64,000 bases of DNA, taken from contig NZ_GG694006.1 of the NCBI RefSeq assembly GCF_000160695.1, forward strand, positions 608,932 through 672,931, given 5' to 3'. The stretch is from Centipeda flueggei ATCC 43531. Its GTDB lineage: Bacteria > Bacillota > Negativicutes > Selenomonadales > Selenomonadaceae. The translations under genes and the position numbers were made by a program. Position 1 is the first letter of the stretch; the number at the start of each line of letters is the position of its first letter. The notes beneath the pieces are model-generated. The model made no database searches. It saw nothing but the letters and a program-made list of their open reading frames with translations, and was not told the DNA's origin. Of this stretch, positions 8,736 through 17,820 are shown one piece after another.

Positions 8736-9773
8736 TCAGCCGATTGGATGCATGACAATCTTCGTCGCCTCTCCGCTCTTAAGCAGATGATATGCTCGAT
8801 CCCACTCATCGATGCCGACTTCATGTGTAATCATCTTGTCTGCATCAATCTTATGCTCACTCATAAGTTTCAGCGTGGGCTCCCAATCATGCGTGTTTTG
8901 ACTCCGGCTGCCGCAAACGGTTAGTTCCTTCTGGATGATCTTGGAGAAATCGACAGAAACTTCATCTTTTGCAAAAAGACCAATTTGCACATACTGCCCC
9001 TTCTTCTTCAGAAGATCCATTCCAAGGTGCATAGAGGGAACCGCTCCCGTGCAGTCATAACAAACATCAGCACCGTAACCATCTGTCAGTTTTTCGACGA
9101 TCGCCTTGACATCCTCCTTCTGAACGTCAACAATGTGTTCAACACCAAACTTCTCCTTTGCGATTTTAAGGCGTCCCATATCCTGTGTCAGACCTGTCAT
9201 AACAACACGTCCGCCATAAGCCATAACCACCTGAGCAACAAGCAGGCCAATTGGTCCAGGGCCCAGCACCAAGACAATAGCACCTTTGTCGAACTTTGCC
9301 TTATTTACGCCATGGTGTGCACAAGCTGCTGCCTCAGTGATAGATGCCTGTCGCGTCGTTACATTCTCTGGAAGAATATGCAGACTCTTGGCACGCGTCA
9401 GCACATACTGTGCCATAGCGCCATCCTGTTGTGTTCCGAGGCCTTTGCGGCTAGGACACAGATTATATTCTCCGTTTGCACAATAACGGCAATGTCCGCA
9501 GATGGTGAATGTTGTCTCGGAGGTAACACGATCTCCAACCTTGACATTCGTAACGCCAGCTCCCACTTCTGCGACAACTCCGGCAAATTCATGACCAATC
9601 GTCAGACCTTCGGCATTAACATTGTAGTGCCCTTCAAAGGTATGCAGATCACTACCGCAGATTCCAATATATTCGACACGCACCTTTACCTGGCCTTCTC
9701 CGACAGAGGGCTCAGGCTTGTTGAGGATCTCCCAGTTCCCTGCCCCCTTTTGTGTCTTAACTAAAGCTTTCAT
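8736..9773 (-). CDS. Zinc-dependent polyol (phosphate) dehydrogenase, MDR family
   Basis: A medium-chain zinc dehydrogenase of 345 residues, expected to oxidise a polyol or polyol phosphate with NAD(P). Catalytic-zinc residues appear in GICGSDLH and IGHE, structural-zinc cysteines in ICGHCRYCANGEYNLC, and the nucleotide-binding turn in GPGPIG. The start MKALVKTQ at 9773 has GGGAGG 7 nt upstream; an ATG at 9800 overlaps the previous gene and has no ribosome site. It lies 13 nt after the gatD-like gene. From memory, arabitol-phosphate dehydrogenases of PTS operons resemble this protein, but the substrate is an inference. Confidence 0.82.
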   Translation of the reverse strand: MKALVKTQKGAGNWEILNKPEPSVGEGQVKVRVEYIGICGSDLHTFEGHYNVNAEGLTIGHEFAGVVAEVGAGVTNVKVGDRVTSETTFTICGHCRYCANGEYNLCPSRKGLGTQQDGAMAQYVLTRAKSLHILPENVTTRQASITEAAACAHHGVNKAKFDKGAIVLVLGPGPIGLLVAQVVMAYGGRVVMTGLTQDMGRLKIAKEKFGVEHIVDVQKEDVKAIVEKLTDGYGADVCYDCTGAVPSMHLGMDLLKKKGQYVQIGLFAKDEVSVDFSKIIQKELTVCGSRSQNTHDWEPTLKLMSEHKIDADKMITHEVGIDEWDRAYHLLKSGEATKIVMHPIG

Positions 9774-9786
9774 CTGTTTTCCTCCC

Positions 9787-10827
9787 TCACTCCATAACAA
9801 ACAGGATTTTATTATACTCCTCTTTCCTATCCCTGATCATATCAAATACAGTTGCTACATCACACAACGAGAACTTATGTGAAATAAACGGCTTAAAATC
9901 AATCGTCCCATCCTGAAATGCCTCGATGCTCTTCATCCACGCGGGGCCAGGGAATGGTGCCGCATAAGAGTTCCAAAATCCTCGCAGTGTAAGCTCATGG
10001 CGGAAAATACTCTCAAAGGATTTTTCCTTTAACAGAATATCAGAGCGCGCAATACCAAGGAATCCGACTTTGCCACGCTTCTTTGCGACCAGCAGACATT
10101 GCTCCTGCGTAATTTTGGAGCCAGCTGTCTCCATCGCAATATCTACGCCTTTTCCATGTGTCAGTTCAAGAATTGCTTCAACGGTATTCTCTTTCATCCC
10201 ATTGACACATTCATCTGCCCCAAGAGCACGTGCTTCTGACAGCTTGACAGGTGAAATATCTACAGCGATGATACGGCGAACACCGGCAAGACGAAACCAT
10301 CTCAACGCAAGCTGTCCAATCGTTCCGCAGCCAAGAATAGCCACCGTATCACCAAGTACAGGCTGAATACCAAGGACACCATAAAGAGATACAGCACAAG
10401 GCTCAAGGAGTGCGGCTTCGACAAGATTCACATCACCAAGCACAATAGCATTAGTCGCCGGCACTCGGCAGTACTCAGCATATCCGCCCGGCATATCTGC
10501 CCCCAGCATCTGTGCCCCATCACACATGGACACATATCCTGCACGACAATTATCACAAGCATTACATGGAATAAACGGCTGAACAGCTACGTTGTCTCCG
10601 ACATGAAATTTCCTGACATTTTTTCCAATTTCAACAACCGTTCCGGAAAACTCATGCCCGGGAACACCAGGAAGCGGATATTTCCAACCACTCAAGATGC
10701 GCGGCGAATCCGATCCGCAAATACCACACGCTGCAACGCGTACAATAATATCATCCGCACCACAGGTTGGATCTGGAAAATCATCATAACGGATATCACC
10801 GGTGTTATATATAACGCCTGCTTTCAC
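9787..10827 (-). CDS. gatD: Galactitol-1-phosphate 5-dehydrogenase-like zinc dehydrogenase
   Basis: The second MDR dehydrogenase of the operon, 346 residues. It shows GICGSDSPRIL and GHEFSG for the catalytic zinc, PCNACDNCRAGYVSMC for the structural zinc and ILGCGTIGQLA for the cofactor. It is closest in appearance to GatD, which oxidises galactitol-1-P to tagatose-6-P. Because no tagatose-6-P kinase or aldolase is present but RpiB and an Rpe-like enzyme are, a pentitol phosphate substrate is as likely. It starts at GTG (10827) with GGAGGG 9 nt before. Confidence 0.78.
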   Translation of the reverse strand: MKAGVIYNTGDIRYDDFPDPTCGADDIIVRVAACGICGSDSPRILSGWKYPLPGVPGHEFSGTVVEIGKNVRKFHVGDNVAVQPFIPCNACDNCRAGYVSMCDGAQMLGADMPGGYAEYCRVPATNAIVLGDVNLVEAALLEPCAVSLYGVLGIQPVLGDTVAILGCGTIGQLALRWFRLAGVRRIIAVDISPVKLSEARALGADECVNGMKENTVEAILELTHGKGVDIAMETAGSKITQEQCLLVAKKRGKVGFLGIARSDILLKEKSFESIFRHELTLRGFWNSYAAPFPGPAWMKSIEAFQDGTIDFKPFISHKFSLCDVATVFDMIRDRKEEYNKILFVME

Positions 10828-10880
10828 GATTTACCCTCCATATTCAGATAGTGCAAAAACCTGTACCTAAAAGTACCTAA

Positions 10881-10934
10881 CATGAAACCCCAATTGCTCA
10901 ACACCTCAAGGTGTGAACTATCGGGGCTCTCATG
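10881..10934 (-). other. Large intercistronic hairpin between gatC and gatD
   Basis: An outer stem pairs CATGA-x-GCCCC with GGGG-x-TCATG, and an inner stem is ACACC-TCAA-GGTGT. There is no T-run, so RNA processing or message stability is more likely than termination. Confidence 0.5.
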
Positions 10935-10957
10935 TTCAGAACATAGCAATATGTGTA

Positions 10958-12220
10958 TTAGAAAAACTGGAAGACCTTAATAACTGCCCAGTTAAGGAAG
11001 TTGCCGCCAAGATCAAGACTTGAAATCATCGTCGTATTTGCCGGCATCTGGAACTGTGCGTCAATTGCCATGGATGTATGGAACTCTGCAATATTGGTCG
11101 CCATCAGAAGCGCCAGCCCCATAACAATCATCCCTGCCAATACAGAATGCACAATATTTCCGCGTGCTGCACCAACAATGAATGCTACATAGAAACAAAT
11201 CGTAGCAAGATCACCAAACGGAAGAACGTTGTTGCCGGGAATAACCACAGAAAGGAAGAGCGTACAGGGAACTAGTACAAGAGCCGTAGCGATAACAGCT
11301 GGATGACCAACTGCAACAGCTGCGTCGAGACCTATCGTAAGTTCACGATCTTTGCCAAAATCTTTCTTTTGCAGATAGGCTTTAACAGACTCAGATACAG
11401 GGATGAGCCCTTCCATCAGGATCTTGACCATACGCGGCATAAGGAACATGACACCAGCCATGATGACACCGATCTGGAGAATCTTTGCCAGAGGATAGCC
11501 TGCAAGTGCTCCAAGGAGGAGGCCAAGGATCAGCCCCATCATAAGAGGTTCACCGAAAATACCAAACCGCTTCTGAATGGCATCCGGATCCGCTTTAAGA
11601 TCCTTAATAACTGGAATCTTTGAAATTACTTTAACGATAGGAATACCAATTAAGCCCTGTGCACACGTGGATCCCGTTGGGAAGGAAAGCCCCTCCATAC
11701 CGAAATAATCACGTACCATTGGCGCTGTCCAATCAGCAATCTTCAGGACGGCAATCTCGTAAACAACACCCGCGATAATAGCAAGAATCCAATTGCCGCC
11801 AGTGAGCACAAGCACCGTTGCGGAAGCTGCTGCAAAGTGCCAGTAGTTCCAAATATCGATATCGACAACATTGGTTGTCTTGGTCATGAGCATTGCGATG
11901 TTGACGAGCATACTGATTGGAATCATGATCGCGGCAATTGGAGATGCCCATGTCATAGCAGCTGCAGCAGGCCAACCAACATCAATGATGTTCAGCGCAA
12001 GACCATAACGTTCAACCATTTGATGCGTTGCATCACCAAGATTGGAGGTCAGAAGCCCAATAACCAAGTTGATTCCAACAAATCCAACACCGATCGTAAT
12101 GCCAGATTGAAACGCTTTCTTAAATCCCTGACCAAAACACATGCCTATGATCGTTATAACGATCGGAAGCATGACGGTTGGACCTAATCCAAGAATAAAC
12201 TGCACAACTTCTAAAACCAT
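10958..12220 (-). CDS. gatC: PTS galactitol-type EIIC permease
   Basis: The membrane component that moves a sugar alcohol across the inner membrane while the PTS phosphorylates it. It has 420 residues and about ten hydrophobic segments, and starts with an FILGLGPTVMLPIVI-like segment typical of GatC. The polar segment FGIFGEPLMMGLILG near residue 220 is characteristic of the family. GGAGG precedes the ATG. The genes for EIIB and EIIA lie immediately upstream in the same direction, giving a complete enzyme II apart from the general PTS proteins. Confidence 0.9.
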   Translation of the reverse strand: MVLEVVQFILGLGPTVMLPIVITIIGMCFGQGFKKAFQSGITIGVGFVGINLVIGLLTSNLGDATHQMVERYGLALNIIDVGWPAAAAMTWASPIAAIMIPISMLVNIAMLMTKTTNVVDIDIWNYWHFAAASATVLVLTGGNWILAIIAGVVYEIAVLKIADWTAPMVRDYFGMEGLSFPTGSTCAQGLIGIPIVKVISKIPVIKDLKADPDAIQKRFGIFGEPLMMGLILGLLLGALAGYPLAKILQIGVIMAGVMFLMPRMVKILMEGLIPVSESVKAYLQKKDFGKDRELTIGLDAAVAVGHPAVIATALVLVPCTLFLSVVIPGNNVLPFGDLATICFYVAFIVGAARGNIVHSVLAGMIVMGLALLMATNIAEFHTSMAIDAQFQMPANTTMISSLDLGGNFLNWAVIKVFQFF

Positions 12221-12254
12221 AACTTTTCCTCCATTCAGTAAAATTCACACGCAG

Positions 12255-12539
12255 TTACTGCAGTGCCGACAAAATTTCCTGATCCGTTTTCTCCGTCTGC
12301 ATGCCGGTAAGATAGTTCACAGCTTTTACAACGGGAATTTTATATTCACGGGATGGAATCGTTGTCGTCACAAGCAAATCTGCCTGCTCCTCATAAGTAC
12401 CAATTTCAGCAATCTTGCACTGAATCACTTCCGCTTCAATTCCGTTATTTTTGAGAAGATCTTCAACTCGTTTACACACAACTGTCGAAGTTGCTATACC
12501 TGTACCACATGCAACAAGTACGCGCTTTTTATCTGCCAT
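12255..12539 (-). CDS. gatB: PTS galactitol-type EIIB component
   Basis: A cytosolic phosphocarrier of 94 residues. The phosphorylated Cys11 lies in the loop VACGTGIATST, the hallmark of lactose/galactitol-fold IIB proteins. It receives phosphate from the EIIA protein encoded just upstream and passes it to substrate bound by EIIC. GGAGG precedes the ATG. Confidence 0.92.
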   Translation of the reverse strand: MADKKRVLVACGTGIATSTVVCKRVEDLLKNNGIEAEVIQCKIAEIGTYEEQADLLVTTTIPSREYKIPVVKAVNYLTGMQTEKTDQEILSALQ

Positions 12540-12612
12540 TTTAAATTACCTCCATACTGGGTTTAAAAAAATATATTAACTTTTCCACCGCACAAATAAG
12601 ACAGATTAACTT

Positions 12613-13083
12613 CTACTCCGCCACTTGTGACAGGCGCCCCTTTACAAAGGCACAAATTTCCTTTGCCGATGTTCCTTCTTTTACAAGCTTCAGGGCATCA
12701 GCATCCTGGAGGATCCCCATCAGATTCTGCAGCAGTGTCAGCTGGGCGTGAGCCTCCTTCATTGCCAGCATGAAGATGCAGTCCACAGACACTGTCTCTG
12801 TGTCATCCCCCATGATAACGAAATCTACCGGTTTTTTGAGTCGTACAATACAAACTGCAGGGGTATTTACATGTTCCACGTCAGTATGTGGAATCGCTAC
12901 ACCCCCCATCACTGTCGGCAGACCAGTCGCAAATACCTTCTCTCTTTCAATGACCGCATCCGCATAACTTTCCTTAACATAGCCATGCGTTTGAAGACAC
13001 TGCGCTGCCTGGCGAAGAAGATCGAACTTATCTTTTGCATCCACCTCCATGAGTACCAAATCCTCATTAAGTGCAACGTCCAT
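12613..13083 (-). CDS. gatA: PTS EIIA component (fructose/galactitol type)
   Basis: A cytosolic phosphocarrier of 156 residues in the fructose-mannitol EIIA superfamily. The phospho-His is expected to be His66 in GGVAIPHTDVEHV. It is the first gene of the catabolic unit and has its own candidate promoter (13108-13136) downstream of the regulator gene terminator. AGGAGG precedes the ATG. Confidence 0.9.
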   Translation of the reverse strand: MDVALNEDLVLMEVDAKDKFDLLRQAAQCLQTHGYVKESYADAVIEREKVFATGLPTVMGGVAIPHTDVEHVNTPAVCIVRLKKPVDFVIMGDDTETVSVDCIFMLAMKEAHAQLTLLQNLMGILQDADALKLVKEGTSAKEICAFVKGRLSQVAE

Positions 13084-13107
13084 GCTCTTCCTCCTTCCAC
13101 TATAAAG

Positions 13108-13136
13108 AATATAATATTATTATACTGTTTCTACAA
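13108..13136 (-). promoter_or_regulatory. Candidate promoter of the PTS operon
   Basis: On the minus strand TTGTAG (13136-13131) and TATATT (13113-13108) are 17 nt apart in a very AT-rich stretch. A further inverted repeat, TTTCCGCA / TGCGGAAA, lies upstream at about 13213-13235 and could be the activator site of the PRD regulator. Confidence 0.45.
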
Positions 13137-13248
13137 CGCTCTTCATAGACATATCTATTTCCTGAAATATTCCTGTAAAGCGGAAAAGTAAGAATCATGT
13201 TGTCCCTCTTTTCCGCAATTGTAAATGCGGAAATAGGAGTAGCAGCAA

Positions 13249-13272
13249 TAAAAAAGCGGTTATAAAACCGCT
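13249..13272 (-). terminator. Terminator of the PRD regulator gene
   Basis: On the minus strand AGCGGTT-TTAT-AACCGCT is followed by a T-run. The stem overlaps the regulator stop codon. Confidence 0.75.
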
Positions 13273-15179
13273 ATAAAATCTTCCATGAATTGCTCGTATG
13301 ATTTATGCTTCAGCAAAGATTCCAATCCATGATATTCTTTGATAAATGAATAGAGTTTCAGGAACATCTTCTCCCAAAGAGATGCCTTACTTTGTTCAAT
13401 GTTGAGCAGAAACACAACACGTACAGGAAAATCTTCCCACTGAACCGGCTCCTTTAAGATAAGAACTGATATATTGGAAATCATATGTTCTGTGAGCAGT
13501 GCATGAGGGATGGCAACGAAATCGCCTATTGCGGTTGATGACATATGCTCACGCTCAAAGACAGAACTTTTTCCTTCCGCATCCATCCATCCGTTGCGGA
13601 CGGCTTCATCCGTCAGGAAATTTAAGCATTCGTCTCTCGTATGAAATAACTGATCCACGTAGAACCCTTCCGGCCGAAAAAATTGCCGTACAACATTTGC
13701 ATCAAGTGTACTTGCTTGTTTAAACAGGATACGGCGAATTTTTTCAATATCATCCGTACGCAGCATGTGATTAACGCGTATGATTTTCGAGGAATTGGAG
13801 GGAAGAGGAACCGTAGAAATGATATAATCCGCTTCTTCCTGCATTTTTTCTGTCAGTTTATATGCCGGAAGGATGTCAATTACATGGATGCTGCTACGGA
13901 AATGTTCCTTGAGTTTTGCCTTCATAAGAACGGAAACACCTAGTCCTGCTGAGCATACAACATAGACATTTTTCGGCTGTTCCTCTTCTGCAATGCTGTT
14001 TCTGCTCATAGCAGCACAAAAATGCAACGCAATATATCCGATCTCGTTTTCATTGAACTCAATATGATCGATATCCCGAACCAATTTAGCTGCGTAGACG
14101 GCAATCTGAAACGCCAATGGGTAATCCTGTTTAACCGAACTGAGGAGCTCATTGCGGATATTTACATGGAAGTTTACACGGGCAATGGCAATCCGCAAAT
14201 GAAGGGCAAGCCCATCCTTAAGATATTCATCTGCGGTAAAGTCCAAGCCAAATTTTTTATCCACATCAACAAGAACTTTTTCAACAAGTTCCTTGACATG
14301 TTCATCATTGACTCCGCTGCCTGCATCCAACAATTTCTTTCCGGTCAGAAGGCATTGGGTAAGATAAAAGACTTCACTATATGGAATATCCACCCCTATG
14401 CTGTTCAATATTTTATTTAAAATCTCTTTTGCTGCACTATACTCGAATGTATCTTCCAGCTTTTGTGCCATGCTGGAACTGCATTCAATCCCGTGTCCCG
14501 TTAAAGAACGCTGAATGGACAGCGCCGTCTGTACAGCAAGATCATGCCTTGCCGAATCGGTCAACTGAAGTCTGCGAACATTTCCCGCTTGTGACAGAAT
14601 CTCTTCCATTTGGTCATAAGTAATTCTCTCAAAAAGTATATGACACAGTTTTTTATCCTGTACTTCATGCAGGTAATCGACGAAAAAACTCCGTAGAGTC
14701 CCCTCTGCAGCTTCGATGCGCAGACCTTCTGTCTTGTATTGGACGATATGAATGTTGTATGCATCAAAATGTTTGCGTGTGCTGTTGAGATACGATTTGA
14801 TCGTTGACAGCCCGACATACATTTCATCAGCGAGCATCATTTGTGTAACAGATACATTTTTCAAGCAGCATTCCAAGAATCTGCTGATAATATAGTTTTG
14901 CTGATCTTCGGTTCGAATCAATCCCACCTGTCCTGACTCATCATCGACTAGTTTGACAAGGTCTGCCGTACTCTCTTCTTGGACAATTCGATAGCCACGT
15001 TTTGGTGCAGCCAGGATCTCTGTCCGACAATTCGACAATTGCGTCTGGAGCATTTTTATATCCGAGCGAATGGTGCGGGATGAAACATCAAAATGCTTGG
15101 CCAGCGTTTCTCCTGTCATGCCTTCAGGATTGTTGATCAGCACCTCTAAAATTTGTCTGCATCGTTCCTGTTTCTGCAT
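13260..15179 (-). CDS. PRD-domain transcriptional regulator (BglG/MtlR/LicR type)
   Basis: A multidomain sugar-responsive activator of 639 residues. It has an N-terminal helix-turn-helix (MTGETLAKHFDVSSRTIRSDI), two PRD domains (a His is visible in IGYIALHFCAAM), a GatB-like IIB domain (VVCSAGLGVSVLMKAK, about residue 408) and a C-terminal EIIA domain with phospho-His in VAIPHALLTEH (about 558). PTS-dependent phosphorylation of the His and Cys residues tells such proteins whether substrate is present. Start choice is open: ATG 15179 has GGAG 9 nt before it, ATG 15185 is close behind, and ATG 15206 lacks a ribosome site. It probably controls the adjacent PTS operon. Confidence 0.88.
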   Translation of the reverse strand: MQKQERCRQILEVLINNPEGMTGETLAKHFDVSSRTIRSDIKMLQTQLSNCRTEILAAPKRGYRIVQEESTADLVKLVDDESGQVGLIRTEDQQNYIISRFLECCLKNVSVTQMMLADEMYVGLSTIKSYLNSTRKHFDAYNIHIVQYKTEGLRIEAAEGTLRSFFVDYLHEVQDKKLCHILFERITYDQMEEILSQAGNVRRLQLTDSARHDLAVQTALSIQRSLTGHGIECSSSMAQKLEDTFEYSAAKEILNKILNSIGVDIPYSEVFYLTQCLLTGKKLLDAGSGVNDEHVKELVEKVLVDVDKKFGLDFTADEYLKDGLALHLRIAIARVNFHVNIRNELLSSVKQDYPLAFQIAVYAAKLVRDIDHIEFNENEIGYIALHFCAAMSRNSIAEEEQPKNVYVVCSAGLGVSVLMKAKLKEHFRSSIHVIDILPAYKLTEKMQEEADYIISTVPLPSNSSKIIRVNHMLRTDDIEKIRRILFKQASTLDANVVRQFFRPEGFYVDQLFHTRDECLNFLTDEAVRNGWMDAEGKSSVFEREHMSSTAIGDFVAIPHALLTEHMISNISVLILKEPVQWEDFPVRVVFLLNIEQSKASLWEKMFLKLYSFIKEYHGLESLLKHKSYEQFMEDFIAVL

Positions 15180-15191
15180 CCTCATTTTCTC

Positions 15192-15220
15192 CATATACAA
15201 ATACAAACATACGTTGTCAA
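15192..15220 (-). promoter_or_regulatory. Promoter overlapping the regulator start region
   Basis: On the minus strand TTGACA (15220-15215) and TATATG (15197-15192) are 17 nt apart. Transcription would begin about 15185, leaving almost no leader before the ATG at 15179. Confidence 0.55.
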
Positions 15221-15264
15221 GTCTCTTGTGAAAATGCCGTTACAAGGTACTGATACATAAAAAC

Positions 15265-15285
15265 CGCAGGAGAAGATCTCCTGCG
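15265..15285 (-). terminator. Terminator after ftsZ
   Basis: A perfect 9-bp stem CGCAGGAGA / TCTCCTGCG with a 3-nt loop is followed on the minus strand by GGTTTTTAT (T-run 15263-15259). Confidence 0.85.
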
Positions 15286-15359
15286 CTCCTTATTTTATAT
15301 TTCATCCATGAGATGTGGTGTTATTCCGGAACTGCTATATTCCTCTGTCTGCATAAATT

Positions 15360-16601
15360 TTAACGCTTCCGCATCCATGAGGGAATATCAATGATATCCG
15401 AGCCGTCGGCACTGCTGTTTGGCTCAACAATATTCATGCGGCTCTGGCGTTGCTGCGGGCTGCGTCCCGTCGGAGGGACGATCGCAGATGCAGGGCGTGC
15501 CTGCGGCTGTGCAGGTCTTTCGGGTTCTTTTGCCGCGCTCGTCGCACCGCCAAACCCTGGCGGCATACGAATCCAGTCCTCTGTGATAGCGGCAGAAGAT
15601 TCTTCCTGCACGGCAGCATTCACCGAGCCCCCGCCTGAATTACCGCCATCAAATCCCGTCGCAACAACGGTGACACGCACAGTATCGCCAAGGCTCTCGT
15701 CGGTACCAATACCCCAAATGATATTGACCTGATGTCCATTCACTGCATTTGTAATCATCCCATTGAGCCACTCAGACGCCTCAGTCACCTCATACATACT
15801 AAGATCCTTTGATCCTGTAAAGTTGAGAATGACAGAGGTTGCTCCTTCGATACTGGTTTCGAGGAGCGGAGACTCGATGGCCACCTTTGCCGCCGCAATC
15901 GAAGCTCCTTCGCCACGTGCCTCGCCGATGCCCATGATCGCCGCACCGCCGTTCGACATGATCGTCTGTACGTCGGCAAAGTCAAGGTTGACTACGCCCT
16001 GGTTTGTAATGAGATCCGTGATGCCCTTGACACCCTGCCAGAGAACATTATCGACCTTGCTAAATGCCTCAGTGACAGGCGTGCTCTTGTCGATAATTTT
16101 CATCAGGCGGTCATTGGGAATGGTGATGATGGTATCAACATGCTGCTGAAGATTCTCGATGCCGGAGTCTGCATTGCGCGCGCGCGTCATCCCCTCATAG
16201 GAAAAGGGACGCGTAACAACGGCGACCGTCAGTGCACCGACCTCACGGGCACATTCGGCAACGACAGGCGCAGCTCCTGTTCCCGTACCCCCGCCCATCC
16301 CTGCAGTGATAAATACCATATTAGCGTTGCGCAGAGCTGCAACGATCTTCTCACGGCTCTCATTGGCAGCGGCTTCACCGATCTCCGGTTTTGCGCCTGC
16401 ACCAAGACCATTTTTCCCAATCTGGATGCGGACTGCTGCTTTGGATTGAAGCAGTGCCTGTGCATCCGTATTGATTGCAATAAATTCGACGCCCTGCAAA
16501 CCGGAGTCAATCATGTTATTGACCGCATTGCCGCCGCCGCCGCCAACACCGACAACGATGATCTTTGCAACATCCTCAAAGTTATCATCCATTTCGAACA
16601 C
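15360..16601 (-). CDS. ftsZ: Cell division protein FtsZ
   Basis: The tubulin-like GTPase that forms the division ring, 413 residues. The tubulin signature [10 protein letters not shown], the N-terminal [10 protein letters not shown] loop and the C-terminal conserved peptide DIPSWMRKR, which binds membrane tethers, are all present. I place the start at GTG 16601, 8 nt after GGAGG; the ATG at 16616 overlaps that ribosome site. It is the last gene of the dcw cluster, with a candidate promoter (TGGAAA-17-TAGAAT) at 16691-16663. The usual upstream partner gene ftsA is absent here. Confidence 0.97.
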   Translation of the reverse strand: MFEMDDNFEDVAKIIVVGVGGGGGNAVNNMIDSGLQGVEFIAINTDAQALLQSKAAVRIQIGKNGLGAGAKPEIGEAAANESREKIVAALRNANMVFITAGMGGGTGTGAAPVVAECAREVGALTVAVVTRPFSYEGMTRARNADSGIENLQQHVDTIITIPNDRLMKIIDKSTPVTEAFSKVDNVLWQGVKGITDLITNQGVVNLDFADVQTIMSNGGAAIMGIGEARGEGASIAAAKVAIESPLLETSIEGATSVILNFTGSKDLSMYEVTEASEWLNGMITNAVNGHQVNIIWGIGTDESLGDTVRVTVVATGFDGGNSGGGSVNAAVQEESSAAITEDWIRMPPGFGGATSAAKEPERPAQPQARPASAIVPPTGRSPQQRQSRMNIVEPNSSADGSDIIDIPSWMRKR

Positions 16602-16662
16602 AGCTTCAGCCTCCATATATTATCTGTCACGTAATCTGCAATAAACAGCAATTTCCTTTTGT

Positions 16663-16691
16663 ATTCTACCATGAAAATCGTTATATTTCCA
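16663..16691 (-). promoter_or_regulatory. Candidate ftsZ promoter
   Basis: On the minus strand TGGAAA (16691-16686) and TAGAAT (16668-16663) are 17 nt apart, in the 134-nt gap between sbp and ftsZ. Confidence 0.4.
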
Positions 16692-16750
16692 TAGAAAAGT
16701 AAAATTTTTAGACAAAGGCAAGCATTCACTGTGCGGAGAATCTGCAGTTC

Positions 16751-17122
16751 TTAGGGTCTTCTCAGCATCGGCTTCTGTGCATCGTCACGATAATCTTTCA
16801 GCAAGTATCGGCGCAGAATAGCGAGATTCTTAAAGATCCGGAATCCGAAAGCGAGCAGTGCGACATAATAGAGATCAATCGCGAGACGATCACCGATAAA
16901 AACAAGCGTTGCAGCGAGCAGCGTGTTCGAGAAGAAGCCCGTAACGAAGACGCGCTTATCAAAGCGTTCTGCCACGGCCGCCCGAAGTCCACCAAACGCA
17001 GCGTCGAGGGCCGCGACCAGTGCGACAGAGAACAGCTTGGCGTACGCCAACGGTATGACGATCGGGCTGGCATATCCGATGAGCAGGCCGATCACCAAAC
17101 TGACCAAAACAATGTAGATCAT
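16751..17122 (-). CDS. sbp: Small basic membrane protein, Sbp/DUF1290 family
   Basis: A 123-residue protein with three or four hydrophobic segments and a basic C-terminus (RRYLLKDYRDDAQKPMLRRP). It begins MIYIVLVSLVIGLLIGYASP, typical of the Sbp family found beside ftsZ in firmicutes and actinobacteria. Its role is not established; association with cell division is inferred from conserved linkage. Its ATG overlaps the stop of the DUF881 gene (ATGA). Confidence 0.88.
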   Translation of the reverse strand: MIYIVLVSLVIGLLIGYASPIVIPLAYAKLFSVALVAALDAAFGGLRAAVAERFDKRVFVTGFFSNTLLAATLVFIGDRLAIDLYYVALLAFGFRIFKNLAILRRYLLKDYRDDAQKPMLRRP

Positions 17123-17820
17123 TTGCTCTCCTCCTCCCGCTCACTGGTCTCATGTGCATAGGTCTGCCGAATGCTTCCGCGATACGGCGGGATATAGACG
17201 TTATCACTTGTTTTGATGTCAATCTGAATGCCCCACACGCCGAGTGTCTCAGCTACGCCGCCGCGCATACGCAAGGCACTCTCGAGGGATTTCTTGTCGC
17301 CGATGGCACGGATCTCAAACGGCGCAGATGAACGAACATTGTTTACGGAGAGTGTCGGCCCCGCACAGCGGATCTCGGAGATCCCTGTGAGCCTTTGCCC
17401 GTTGACAGAGATCGCCTCTGCGCCGGCAGCACGCAGTTCATTGATGACACGCAGAAGATCGTCATCGTGGATGACATAGAGGTTCGGATTCTCCCCCGCC
17501 TTCACCGTCTTGGTGCTGTCATCCATATGCACAATAACCCCCTCTCCTGCGAGTGGGATGAGTGCCGCCCGATAGCGCAGCATGTCCTGGTCCTGTGTAT
17601 TTTCGGCATCTCCTGTCGCAGTCTGCATCTTGTGCAGCTCCTCGCTCAGCTCATCACGCTCATGTTCCGTTTTCAGCAGGCGATCAGACAGTTCTTCAAT
17701 ACGCTGCTGAGAGAGGCTTCCCTTTGAGTCCTGTGCCGTTCGAAACTGCACGGCAATCATAAAACCAATCAATATACAAACGAGGGCAATAAGCCACCCG
17801 CCTCGACGGAATTGTTCCAT
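17119..17820 (-). CDS. DUF881 family division-cluster protein
   Basis: A 233-residue bitopic membrane protein with one N-terminal membrane helix (about residues 8-24), a coiled-coil stretch (about 38-67) and the conserved DUF881 domain with LIPLAGEGVIVHMDD and LRAAGAEAISVNGQRL. Members often sit next to ftsQ and sbp, but no biochemical function is established. Its ATG abuts the ftsQ stop codon, indicating translational coupling. Confidence 0.88.
   Translation of the reverse strand: MEQFRRGGWLIALVCILIGFMIAVQFRTAQDSKGSLSQQRIEELSDRLLKTEHERDELSEELHKMQTATGDAENTQDQDMLRYRAALIPLAGEGVIVHMDDSTKTVKAGENPNLYVIHDDDLLRVINELRAAGAEAISVNGQRLTGISEIRCAGPTLSVNNVRSSAPFEIRAIGDKKSLESALRMRGGVAETLGVWGIQIDIKTSDNVYIPPYRGSIRQTYAHETSEREEESK

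Noticed and set aside
7472-15264. Island as a prophage or integrative element
   Set aside because: No integrase, attachment repeat, tRNA or mobility gene; only base composition is unusual.
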